A stretch of DNA of 6,801 nt from an uncultured Lachnospiraceae bacterium (GCA_910579325.1 CAJTTU010000137.1:241-7041); one strand, 5' to 3'; numbered from the stretch's first letter, positions 1 through 6,297 are shown. Notes: generated from the letters alone by a model not told the origin. Numbers and translations are program-made.

Positions 1-959
1 TGTTTTTAGGATTAGCGATATATTTTATTTTTTCAAAAAGCGTAATGTTTGTAATGGGTATCAGCGCATCCGCATACCGTTCAATGGACTCCATAACCCA
101 ATTCAGTCTCACAGACCTATTAAAAGGACTGTTTTATTCTTACGCTTATTTTGCCGCCTATTATTTTACGACATATTATTTATATTCTGTTTATCGAGTA
201 ATCTTAAATGTGCTGGCTCTCATCATGGCGGTTATATTACTGATACCATTGTATAAAAAGATGCTCAATAAGCAGCCTGCCCCATACTTTAACATTGCGT
301 TTAGCGGTATATTGATTTTTCTTACCCCTGTCGGCCTTAATTCACTTCCGTTATTAATGGGTGACAGAGTCGAAACAGGCGTTCATCGCATTATGTTATT
401 CTCTCTGGTCTTTCTTTATTTTCTGTATATCAAGCTTATTGATACGAATTTATCTCTTCCCGAAGAATATCAGGGAATTGGGAAAAAAGCAGCGACGCAA
501 TGGATAGGACTGCTTCCTTTGATCGCGGCAATCTATTCAGGATTTTTAATATGCAATCAGGCATATGGCAGAATGAACACGCGATATGAGAATATATACG
601 CATTTCTGAACAGGATAGCCGCGCGCATGGAAGAAACTCCGGAATGGAGTCATGACATACCTGTTTACTTTGCCAATCCGTCGCATATTTTTAACGCTAA
701 TTATGAAGTGGAAATCAAAGCGTATGACGATTTAAGAAGGATGATGGGAACAGATCTTTACCCGTGGTATAACTCCGAGGAGCTGGTTTCCTTTTTCGAG
801 ATATATCTTCATTTTCCCGTACGGGAAGCAAGTTCGGAACAGATAGCAGACATATCCGCAAGTGAAGAATTTAATAAAATGCCTGTTTTCCCCGCAGAAG
901 GTTCCATAAAGGTAATCGACGACGTTATGATTGTTAAACCGGATGAACGTAGCCATTAA
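1..959 (+). CDS. GtrII-type membrane glucosyltransferase, C-terminal part (5' end outside window)
   Basis: The reading frame is open from the left edge (first full codon at position 3) through the ATG at 45, so that ATG is very probably internal; 318 residues are visible. The visible part is a polytopic membrane protein with about six hydrophobic segments in its first ~190 residues, then a soluble tail of about 130 residues. The tail ends with MPVFPAEGSIKVIDDV, a closing motif I recall from proteins annotated as glucosyltransferase domain-containing (GtrII family). Shigella GtrII transfers glucose from undecaprenyl-phosphate-glucose onto O-antigen on the outer face of the inner membrane. By analogy this protein would add a glucosyl side group to a surface polymer, but donor and acceptor are inferred. 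The catalytic N-terminal half is not in the window, so activity cannot be judged. It is more AT-rich than the next two genes. It converges on the GT4 gene, with a 4-base stop overlap and no terminator between. Another large membrane glycosyltransferase remains possible. Confidence 0.72.
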   Translation, partial: FLGLAIYFIFSKSVMFVMGISASAYRSMDSITQFSLTDLLKGLFYSYAYFAAYYFTTYYLYSVYRVILNVLALIMAVILLIPLYKKMLNKQPAPYFNIAFSGILIFLTPVGLNSLPLLMGDRVETGVHRIMLFSLVFLYFLYIKLIDTNLSLPEEYQGIGKKAATQWIGLLPLIAAIYSGFLICNQAYGRMNTRYENIYAFLNRIAARMEETPEWSHDIPVYFANPSHIFNANYEVEIKAYDDLRRMMGTDLYPWYNSEELVSFFEIYLHFPVREASSEQIADISASEEFNKMPVFPAEGSIKVIDDVMIVKPDERSH

Positions 960-2062
960 ATATTTAAAACACAGTCTATAGCATCCCAAAACCCTCTGCA
1001 TACCTCTTCAAACCGAAAACGTCCCAGACGTCGTATCGACTCCCCGCCCATCTGCTCCGCACGTTTCGGATTGCGCAACAGTTCCTGCATACACCTGCGG
1101 AACTGTTCTTTATTATATGGGTCCACAATATACCCATTTTTTCCTTCATCAACCAGATCATAGGCCCCGTCCGCATACCTGGAACAAATCACTGGCAGCC
1201 CTGCGCACATCGCTTCCAGTATCACCAGTGCAAAACAATCCTGCCGGGTTGGAAACGCAAAAATCGTACTTTTTCCATATTCCTTTTTCAGCTCTTTCTG
1301 GGGCAGATAACCCAGAAACTTTACCCGATTCTCCATACCCAGAGACTGAACAAGTTTCTTTAAATTATTTTCTTCCGGCCCGGAACCAGCCAGCGCCAGT
1401 ATATAATCTTCCTCTATCCCCTGTGCAGCTTCCAGAAGCAAATCCAAACCTTTCCGTTCAATTAGACTTCCCACACATAAAATCTGCTTTGTCTTCTCAT
1501 TTACAGCAGCTCTTTGTATCGTATACTTTTCCAGATCCACCGTCAGAAAACTAATAAAACATTTTTCGAGATCCGCCCCATATGTCAGCTGTGCCTCTCT
1601 GGATTTTGTGCTGCTAGCAAGAAAAGCCGTCGCATGACCAATCACATAGCGGCGCAGCCTCTTTTGAAACCAGTTAAGCCCACTTTCTGAATTCAAAGTG
1701 CCGTCTGTCCAACTGATATAAGGAACTTTTTTTTTCAGACAATACCTTAACGCCTGCAGCGCCGTCGGATTATACTCTGAAGCAACCACAACAGCCGGCT
1801 GCAGTTCCTCCAAAACTCCGGCCACGCCCCTGGAGACATGAATATACTTTGTATCAAATCGACGGGGAATCCGAATCGTATAAGAATCCAGAAAACGGCT
1901 GTTTCGCATTTTGTCTTTCTCAATTTCCCAACTTCGATTTTCTTCATTCCGGCTCGCATAAAGGATATGAATCTCATACGCATTCGTATGGCGCTGCAAA
2001 TAATCAAAAAAATCCACCCGGTAAGGAGAAGGTATATTTGTAATAATCACAATTTTTTTCAT
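956..2062 (-). CDS. Glycosyltransferase family 4 (GT-B fold), distal gene of minus-strand unit
   Basis: This is a 368-residue cytoplasmic or membrane-associated glycosyltransferase of GT4 type, with the usual length for the family. The N-terminal Rossmann strand MKKIVIITNIPSPYR is followed by an acceptor-side domain (to ~residue 190). The donor-binding domain shows GSLIERKG (198-205), AGSGPE (225-230) and the D275-x7-E283 pair before AMCAGLPV; this is the EX7E motif of retaining GT4 enzymes with Asp in the first position. It probably transfers a nucleotide-sugar residue onto a lipid-linked repeat unit; the sugar is not predictable. I chose the ATG at 2062 because the first beta strand begins there. 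Longer starts exist at 2086 and 2143; the 2143 start adds 27 low-similarity residues but has a purine-rich AAAGGAAAGG about 12 bases upstream, so it cannot be excluded. It follows the other GT4 gene closely and is likely cotranscribed. The coding strand has an A7 tract at the start and an A9 tract at 1727-1735. Confidence 0.88.
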   Translation of the reverse strand: MKKIVIITNIPSPYRVDFFDYLQRHTNAYEIHILYASRNEENRSWEIEKDKMRNSRFLDSYTIRIPRRFDTKYIHVSRGVAGVLEELQPAVVVASEYNPTALQALRYCLKKKVPYISWTDGTLNSESGLNWFQKRLRRYVIGHATAFLASSTKSREAQLTYGADLEKCFISFLTVDLEKYTIQRAAVNEKTKQILCVGSLIERKGLDLLLEAAQGIEEDYILALAGSGPEENNLKKLVQSLGMENRVKFLGYLPQKELKKEYGKSTIFAFPTRQDCFALVILEAMCAGLPVICSRYADGAYDLVDEGKNGYIVDPYNKEQFRRCMQELLRNPKRAEQMGGESIRRLGRFRFEEVCRGFWDAIDCVLNI

Positions 2063-2176
2063 TCTGAAATTCTCTGTCTTTCCCATTATCGTTCCGCAGC
2101 TTCCCTTCCAGGACTTGTCCGGTCCGTCGTTGTTTTCACACATCGTTTGACGTTACCTTTCCTTTCAGCTCCAGCC

Positions 2177-3361
2177 CTACTGCACACTCTCATAAATCCG
2201 TTTCAGCAATTCATAATTCCGTTCCGGCCCATACCGTTCCCGATACGCTGTTTTGGTATCCCAGTCCGTTCTTTCTTCCATCTGTGCCACTGCCTCCCGC
2301 AATGACGCCGCATCTTTACAGGTAAACCGTACGCCCGTTACGCCCGGCTCCACCATATCTCCTGCATTCCCGATATCGCTGGCCACCACCGGCGTCCCTG
2401 CCGCATAGCTCTCCAGAATAACCATCGGCTGCCCCTCATAGCACAATGTGGGCAGAATCAATGCCCTGGACTCTGCCATCAGACGCAGCACTTCCTCATG
2501 GGGACGCATTCCCAGCATTTCCACACCCGTCAGATAATTCACATCTATATAAGAACGGACCCATTCCTCCTCCGGACCATTCCCGCACAGAAAAAGTTTT
2601 TTCTCCGGAAACGCTCTCCAGGCCTCCAGCAGGACATGAATTCCTTTCAGTTTTTCCAGCCGTCCCACATACAGATACTGATCTCTTTTCCCTGCGTTCT
2701 TTGCCGAGAACAGCGAAGATTGTTTCACAAAATTCGGCTTCACAAAAACTTTTTCCGGAACAATCCTCTTTTTCTTCCCGCCCCGGTTCAGCAGCAGCAG
2801 TTTCTCCCTGTTAAAATCCGTCAGACAGATATAAAATAAACGCCGATAAGTACCTAAAAAGCGATGAAATGTCAGAATAGCCACGCTCATCAAGGACTGA
2901 ACCCTCGAATTTCGATAACATCTATAGCGCACGGCACATTTCAGTCCTTTGTTCACACAGTCCTCGCATACTTTCCCGTCCCGCATAAAAACAGCTGCCG
3001 GACACAGCAGTCGAAAGTTATGAAGGGTCTGCACCACAGGCTTTCCGCAGGCAAAAGCCGCATAATATACCGACGGACTGACAAGGGGCAGCGTATTATG
3101 CACATGAACAATATCGATTCGATTTGCCCGGATCAGCTTTTTCACTTCACGGTAAGTACGAAGGGAAAACAGAGAAGTCAATGGCAGTAATAATTTCTGC
3201 CGCACCGAGAAACTGTCCATTTCCCTGTTGCTTCTCGTATACAGACAGACAAAATGTCCCTGTTCCTCCAAAAGCTGTTTCTCATTTTCCAGGGCCGTAT
3301 CTTCTCCGCCCGGGATCCTGTAATAATTATGGACAAGCAAAACCCGCTCTTTTCGTCCCAT
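2177..3361 (-). CDS. Glycosyltransferase family 4 (GT-B fold) with Cys cluster, first gene of minus-strand unit
   Basis: This is a 394-residue GT4 glycosyltransferase. The opening RVLLVHNYYRIPGGEDTALENE (residues 7-28) is a signature of a common clade in capsule and EPS loci. HVHNTLP (87-93) and HNFRLLCP (114-121) lie in the acceptor domain. The donor domain carries GRLEKLKG (233-240), CGNGPE (259-264) and the full E309-x7-E317 motif before SYAAGTPVV, so the retaining active site looks intact. Five cysteines at 120, 132, 135, 142 and 148 form a cluster that I recall from this clade and that may bind a metal (inference). The start at 3361 is preferred over 3382: GAGG lies five bases before it and the upstream ATG has no ribosome binding site. 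It is transcribed from its own promoter about 90 bases upstream, divergent from the GT2 gene, with the second GT4 gene 33 to 114 bases downstream depending on that gene's start. Expected role: adding a sugar to the lipid-linked repeat unit; the sugar is unknown. Confidence 0.9.
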   Translation of the reverse strand: MGRKERVLLVHNYYRIPGGEDTALENEKQLLEEQGHFVCLYTRSNREMDSFSVRQKLLLPLTSLFSLRTYREVKKLIRANRIDIVHVHNTLPLVSPSVYYAAFACGKPVVQTLHNFRLLCPAAVFMRDGKVCEDCVNKGLKCAVRYRCYRNSRVQSLMSVAILTFHRFLGTYRRLFYICLTDFNREKLLLLNRGGKKKRIVPEKVFVKPNFVKQSSLFSAKNAGKRDQYLYVGRLEKLKGIHVLLEAWRAFPEKKLFLCGNGPEEEWVRSYIDVNYLTGVEMLGMRPHEEVLRLMAESRALILPTLCYEGQPMVILESYAAGTPVVASDIGNAGDMVEPGVTGVRFTCKDAASLREAVAQMEERTDWDTKTAYRERYGPERNYELLKRIYESVQ

Positions 3362-3366
3362 ATCGT

Positions 3367-3372
3367 CCTCTC
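3367..3372 (-). promoter_or_regulatory. Ribosome binding site deciding the GT4 start at 3361
   Basis: On the minus strand GAGAGG precedes the ATG at 3361 with a five-base spacer (ACGAT). The alternative ATG at 3382 has no purine-rich site in front of it, so this site supports the shorter, 394-residue product. Confidence 0.65.
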
Positions 3373-3459
3373 TTCGACTCATTTGCCGCCGCAGACTTCT
3401 CGATTCCTTTCAGCCCGTTCGTCCGCACGACGCATATTTTTTACACAATACCGGCTATT

Positions 3460-3488
3460 ATCATAACATAAACAAATATAGGTTGCAA
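3460..3488 (-). promoter_or_regulatory. Sigma-A-type promoter for the two GT4 genes (minus strand)
   Basis: On the minus strand TTGCAA (3488-3483) and TATGAT (3465-3460) are separated by 17 bases, the optimal spacing. The TG dinucleotide one base before TATGAT makes it an extended -10 element. Predicted transcription start is around 3453, giving a leader of about 90 bases before the GT4 start at 3361. No terminator, attenuator or riboswitch structure was apparent in that leader by eye. The -35 hexamer is itself a palindrome (TTGCAA). Confidence 0.65.
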
Positions 3489-3533
3489 CGGCGGCGTTTT
3501 TATACTGACCCGCATAAAACAGCCGGAAACGGC

Positions 3534-3561
3534 TTGAAACAACCTGAAAATCTGTTATAAT
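3534..3561 (+). promoter_or_regulatory. Sigma-A-type promoter for the GT2-wzy-like-flippase unit (plus strand)
   Basis: TTGAAA (3534-3539) and a perfect TATAAT (3556-3561) are 16 bases apart, and TG at 3553-3554 makes it an extended -10 promoter. The likely start near 3568 leaves a leader of about 29 bases carrying the AGGAGG at 3585-3590. The -35 boxes of this and the divergent minus-strand promoter are 45 bases apart, so one regulator bound between them could affect both. A short stem with a GAAA loop (3521-3534) and a run of A-tracts phased by 10 bases cover the upstream part of this promoter. Confidence 0.8.
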
Positions 3562-3584
3562 ATGGGAGTAGTTGTCTTTTGTCC

Positions 3585-3590
3585 AGGAGG
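3585..3590 (+). promoter_or_regulatory. Strong Shine-Dalgarno (AGGAGG) deciding the GT2 start at 3597
   Basis: AGGAGG sits six bases before the ATG at 3597. The in-frame TTG at 3579 lies upstream of this site and would place it inside the coding sequence, so 3597 is the start. Confidence 0.88.
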
Positions 3591-3596
3591 TTCCAT

Positions 3597-4679
3597 ATGG
3601 AAAACAGAACTGAGGTACGGCTCAGTATCATTATACCGGTTTATAATGGAAAACAATATCTGAAGAAACTGTTTGACTCCATGCAGAAACTGGAAAGCTG
3701 TGAACCGGAAATTTTACTGGTCGACGACTGTTCCGAGGACGAAAGCGGAACATACTGCCGGGAACTGGCGAAGATCAATCCAAACGTCCGGGTATTGGAG
3801 AAAGAACGCAGAGAAGGGATTGCAGCTTCCCGCAACCTGGGCCTAAAACATGCCCGGGGCAGGTATGTCTGTTTTATCGATCAGGATGATAAAATCGAAC
3901 CCGGCGTCTATCTGAAAGCGTTGCACAGCGCAGAAGAGCATCAGATAGAATGCTGTCTGTGGGCCACCCGTCTTGTTTTTGAAGACGGCCGCCAGGAAAA
4001 AGATTTTTCTTTCCCTGCTGAAAAAACCTATGAGGAAACTGAAATCAGACAGGCCCTGCTGGAGCAATATCTTCGAAAAGACGACAGCGAGCGAATTTTT
4101 AAAATTCCCGGGCATGTCTGGGCAGGAATGTTTTTAAAAGACTTTTTAGAAAAAAACGGGATATCCTTTTTCTCTTTTGTTGATTATGAAGACGACTGTG
4201 TTTTTATGAATCAGGTCATGCGGCACTGTAAAAAACTGACTGTGTTTCCGGATGCAGGCTATTACTGGACACGCAATTTAAAATCCGAAAGTCACAGAGT
4301 CAAATACATTGAAGATTTCTGGGAAAAAAGCACGCGGTTGAAAGACTGGTATCAAAGTGCGATTTACGATATCTTTTCCGGCGAGACGCCTCCTTTGGAA
4401 AAATTACAAAAAGAGGAGGCCGTTAAAATATATGAATACGTAGAAAATCTGTGCAGCATTAAAAATCCTGCTCCGCGGACCTCTGTTATAAAAGAATTGT
4501 CTCAGTTTTTCTCTGTTTCACATCACTACGACGCCATCTCAGAGGAAAAACCGCCTTACGGCGGCGCGGGGAAAAGGCGTCAGATCCTGCGAAAGCTGAT
4601 TCTGGCCAGACGCTACGGGACAATTCATATATTTTTGAGAATGTACAGAAGGATTAATATACTGAAGACAGGTTCGTAG
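3597..4679 (+). CDS. Glycosyltransferase family 2 (GT-A fold), first gene of right-hand operon
   Basis: This is a 360-residue GT2 enzyme. RLSIIIPVYNGKQYL (8-22) opens the nucleotide-binding fold, LLVDDCSEDES (40-50) holds the nucleotide-contacting VDD, GIAASRNLGLKHARGRYVCFIDQDD (74-98) ends in the DxD-type metal site (D95-Q-D-D98), and YEDD (197-200) supplies the ED pair of the putative catalytic base region. All key acidic residues are present. The C-terminal ~40 residues are strongly basic with hydrophobic stretches (KRRQILRKLILARRYG and following), which fits peripheral attachment to the inner membrane face. It should transfer a sugar from a nucleotide donor to a lipid-linked acceptor; the sugar is not predictable. 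It has its own promoter and an AGGAGG, and is followed after 35 bases by the Wzy-like gene, so the two are probably cotranscribed. A hairpin-forming CCGCC/GGCGG lies within the coding sequence at 4551-4564. Confidence 0.92.
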   Translation: MENRTEVRLSIIIPVYNGKQYLKKLFDSMQKLESCEPEILLVDDCSEDESGTYCRELAKINPNVRVLEKERREGIAASRNLGLKHARGRYVCFIDQDDKIEPGVYLKALHSAEEHQIECCLWATRLVFEDGRQEKDFSFPAEKTYEETEIRQALLEQYLRKDDSERIFKIPGHVWAGMFLKDFLEKNGISFFSFVDYEDDCVFMNQVMRHCKKLTVFPDAGYYWTRNLKSESHRVKYIEDFWEKSTRLKDWYQSAIYDIFSGETPPLEKLQKEEAVKIYEYVENLCSIKNPAPRTSVIKELSQFFSVSHHYDAISEEKPPYGGAGKRRQILRKLILARRYGTIHIFLRMYRRINILKTGS

Positions 4680-4702
4680 AATTTTTTTACGATACAAAAC
4701 AG

Positions 4703-4708
4703 AAAGGA
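4703..4708 (+). promoter_or_regulatory. Ribosome binding site of the Wzy-like gene
   Basis: AAAGGA lies six bases before the ATG at 4715, in the 35-base gap after the GT2 gene. The gap holds a T7 run (4682-4688) but no stem before it, so it is not read as a terminator. Confidence 0.75.
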
Positions 4709-4714
4709 CGTTAT

Positions 4715-5905
4715 ATGACCCGGGATTTTGATAAAATATACAGGAATATCGCTCTGATTTCCATTTTTTTAATTGCAGTCGGATTTATGGGTTTCGGAGA
4801 TAAAATCGTTTTACTGTTACTGTTTATAAACTGTCTGATACAGTCTGTAATCAACAGGAAACTGTTTATAAATGCCGAATTAATCCTCCTTTTCGCAGGA
4901 ATGCTGTTCTATGGTATTTTCGGCAGGCTTGAAGCAGTCTGGATGGTCAAATATACTTTGCTGCCGGCTTTGTTTTATATGTTCGGCGCATCTGTTCCGA
5001 TTTCCCAGAACAGGGCCGACTGCAACAATCGGGCAAAGACGGCTGTCATCGCATTAAGTCTCGGTCTGCTGATTGAAAGCATTTTAAACGCTTTGCGGTG
5101 GGCGCCGGAGCTGGGGCGGTACTGGCCTGAATTCTGGTCCGGAAGACCTCTTCTGGCAACCCAGCATGTCTTCTATAACCTGCTTGTCGTCGCATTATTT
5201 TTCTATGGCCTCTATCGCTGGAACTCCCATCGGCTGCTAAACAGCATTCTGGTTCTGGGCGGAATATGGTGCTTATGGTTTTCTCTGGTCACCGGCTCCA
5301 GATCGCTGGTCATGATATTTGCAATCGTTATTATAACAAATATTATTCTGTATTTTTATCTCAACAGACATAACGAAACCGCCCGCAGATCGCTGCGCCT
5401 TTTCGCTCTGTGCCTGCTGGCAGCGGTCATATTCGCAGGCGCTCTCTATCTATTGAATGCGGGCGGAATTTATGACTATCTGCATTCCCATACGTGGACC
5501 AGAGAGGGCGGAATTCTGCACAATATAAGATTTCAGGCCCAGATTTCCGCATTAAGGCAAATTCCTGAATATCCCTTTGGCGGCAGCCGGATGGATCTGG
5601 CCGGCTTAGGCTTCGCCCACAATGTCTGGCTGGATGTGGCAAACCGCTCGGGACTTATTCCTTTCGTTCTGCTTGTGGCTTATACATTCGTCACATTGTA
5701 TAATCTGATCAAACTGATACGGACCCAGACGACAGACCATGATATCATTTATCTGCTGGTTTCTTCTTATCTCTCTCTTTTTTTGTATTATATGATCGAA
5801 CCGGCACTGGATGCCAACATTATGTACTGGGCTCTCTGGGCGCTGATTTGCGGACTTACCAAAGGCGTTTTAAAAAATCATGATAATATGATACGTATGG
5901 AGTGA
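4715..5905 (+). CDS. O-antigen ligase/polymerase family membrane protein (Wzy-like)
   Basis: This is a 396-residue polytopic membrane protein with about 11-12 predicted hydrophobic segments, a typical length for the Wzy/O-antigen-ligase family. Diagnostic features are WFSLVTGSRSLVMIF (188-202, the family's TGSR motif at the start of a membrane helix), a large hydrophilic loop at about 249-313, and PFGG...GFAHNVWLDVANRSG (287-313), matching the conserved H-N region before the last helices. The family polymerises or ligates lipid-linked repeat units on the outer face of the membrane. In this setting, beside a flippase and glycosyltransferases, polymerase is the more likely role, but motifs alone do not separate polymerase from ligase. 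The ATG at 4715 has AAAGGA six bases upstream. Its last codons contain the ribosome binding site of the flippase gene, which starts three bases after its stop, so translation of the two is probably coupled. Sequence identity within this family is low, so substrate cannot be inferred. Confidence 0.87.
   Translation: MTRDFDKIYRNIALISIFLIAVGFMGFGDKIVLLLLFINCLIQSVINRKLFINAELILLFAGMLFYGIFGRLEAVWMVKYTLLPALFYMFGASVPISQNRADCNNRAKTAVIALSLGLLIESILNALRWAPELGRYWPEFWSGRPLLATQHVFYNLLVVALFFYGLYRWNSHRLLNSILVLGGIWCLWFSLVTGSRSLVMIFAIVIITNIILYFYLNRHNETARRSLRLFALCLLAAVIFAGALYLLNAGGIYDYLHSHTWTREGGILHNIRFQAQISALRQIPEYPFGGSRMDLAGLGFAHNVWLDVANRSGLIPFVLLVAYTFVTLYNLIKLIRTQTTDHDIIYLLVSSYLSLFLYYMIEPALDANIMYWALWALICGLTKGVLKNHDNMIRME
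5899..5902 (+). promoter_or_regulatory. Ribosome binding site supporting a TTG start for the flippase
   Basis: GGAG lies within the last codons of the Wzy-like gene, six bases before the TTG at 5909. The first in-frame ATG (5942) is preceded only by T-rich sequence without a purine-rich site, so the rare TTG start is favoured and coupling to the upstream gene is likely. Confidence 0.6.
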
Positions 5906-5908
5906 ATA

Positions 5909-6292
5909 TTGCAGGACTATTTTTTAAATTTTTTTTCGAAAATGAAACACAGCTTACACATGATAAAATTGCGGCTGACTGGCAATAAATTTTTTTCAAA
6001 CACGGTCTGGATCTTGTTTGGAAGAGTATTACAAATGTCGTTACAGCTGATTGTGGGAATGATCACGGTCCGGTATCTGGGCCCTTCCAATTATGGCATT
6101 ATAGAATATACAAAATCCTATGTGGCTTTTCTGGCCGTTATTGCCGCCCTGGGATTAAGCAATATCGCGGTAAAAGAATTGCTGGAGCAGCCGGACAAAC
6201 AGGGGCAGACGCTGGGAACCATGATTGCTTTCCGCATCTGCTGCGGCATATTATCTACCGCCATAATAACGCTCCTGGTTTATTTTGTTTAA
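5909..6292 (+). CDS. Wzx-type polysaccharide flippase, truncated after ~127 residues
   Basis: This is the N-terminal part of a polysaccharide biosynthesis/export flippase (MOP superfamily). GNKFFSNTVWILFGRVLQM (25-43) and IVGMITVRYLGPSNYG (48-63) are hallmark sequences of the first membrane hairpin, with further helices at about 68-88 and 105-127. Full-length members are about 450-500 residues with 12-14 helices and flip undecaprenyl-linked repeat units; here only three helices remain, so the product cannot work as a transporter. The frame ends at a TAA at 6290-6292, right where recognisable flippase sequence stops and Bacteroidetes-type sequence begins, so the stop probably belongs to the junction, not to the original gene. 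A TTG start with GGAG six bases upstream is preferred; ATG 5942 is the alternative. The first 90 bases contain T6, T8 and T7 runs (5920-5925, 5929-5936, 5990-5996). Confidence 0.85.
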   Translation: MQDYFLNFFSKMKHSLHMIKLRLTGNKFFSNTVWILFGRVLQMSLQLIVGMITVRYLGPSNYGIIEYTKSYVAFLAVIAALGLSNIAVKELLEQPDKQGQTLGTMIAFRICCGILSTAIITLLVYFV

Positions 6293-6297
6293 GCGTA
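6285..6297. other. Junction between Clostridia-type polysaccharide locus and Bacteroidetes conjugative-transposon sequence
   Basis: Flippase homology runs up to about residue 127 and breaks off mid-protein; five bases after its stop a DUF4122 start codon appears in a different frame. Base composition rises on the right. No integrase, inverted repeat, target duplication or recognisable att core is visible at the join, and the right-hand gene belongs to the interior transfer cluster of its element, not to an end. The exact break cannot be placed better than roughly this interval from sequence alone. Confidence 0.75.

Noticed and set aside
1117..1554. Plus-strand open frame of 145 codons opposite the GT4 gene
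   Set aside because: It is antisense to a well-supported GT4 coding region, has a proline- and serine-rich composition typical of a shadow frame, and has no recognisable family motif.
1838..2305. Plus-strand open frame of 155 codons spanning the ends of both GT4 genes
   Set aside because: It overlaps two convincing minus-strand genes and shows no recognisable domain or ribosome binding site that I could see; a shadow frame.
3489..3500. AACGGCGGCGTT short inverted repeat between the promoters
   Set aside because: Only four base pairs match with a four-base loop, which is within chance expectation.
4551..4564. CCGCC-TTAC-GGCGG hairpin as a terminator
   Set aside because: It lies inside the GT2 coding sequence about 115 bases before its stop and is not followed by a T-run.
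4680..4714. T7 run after the GT2 gene as an intrinsic terminator
   Set aside because: No GC-rich stem precedes the run; the spacing and ribosome binding site fit an operon continuing into the Wzy-like gene.
6281..6292. Bacteroidetes-type -7 promoter box (TAnnTTTG) or CTnDOT att core at the junction
   Set aside because: TATTTTG is one base short of the -7 consensus, and no sequence matching the known att core as I recall it is present; the neighbouring gene is also interior to the element.
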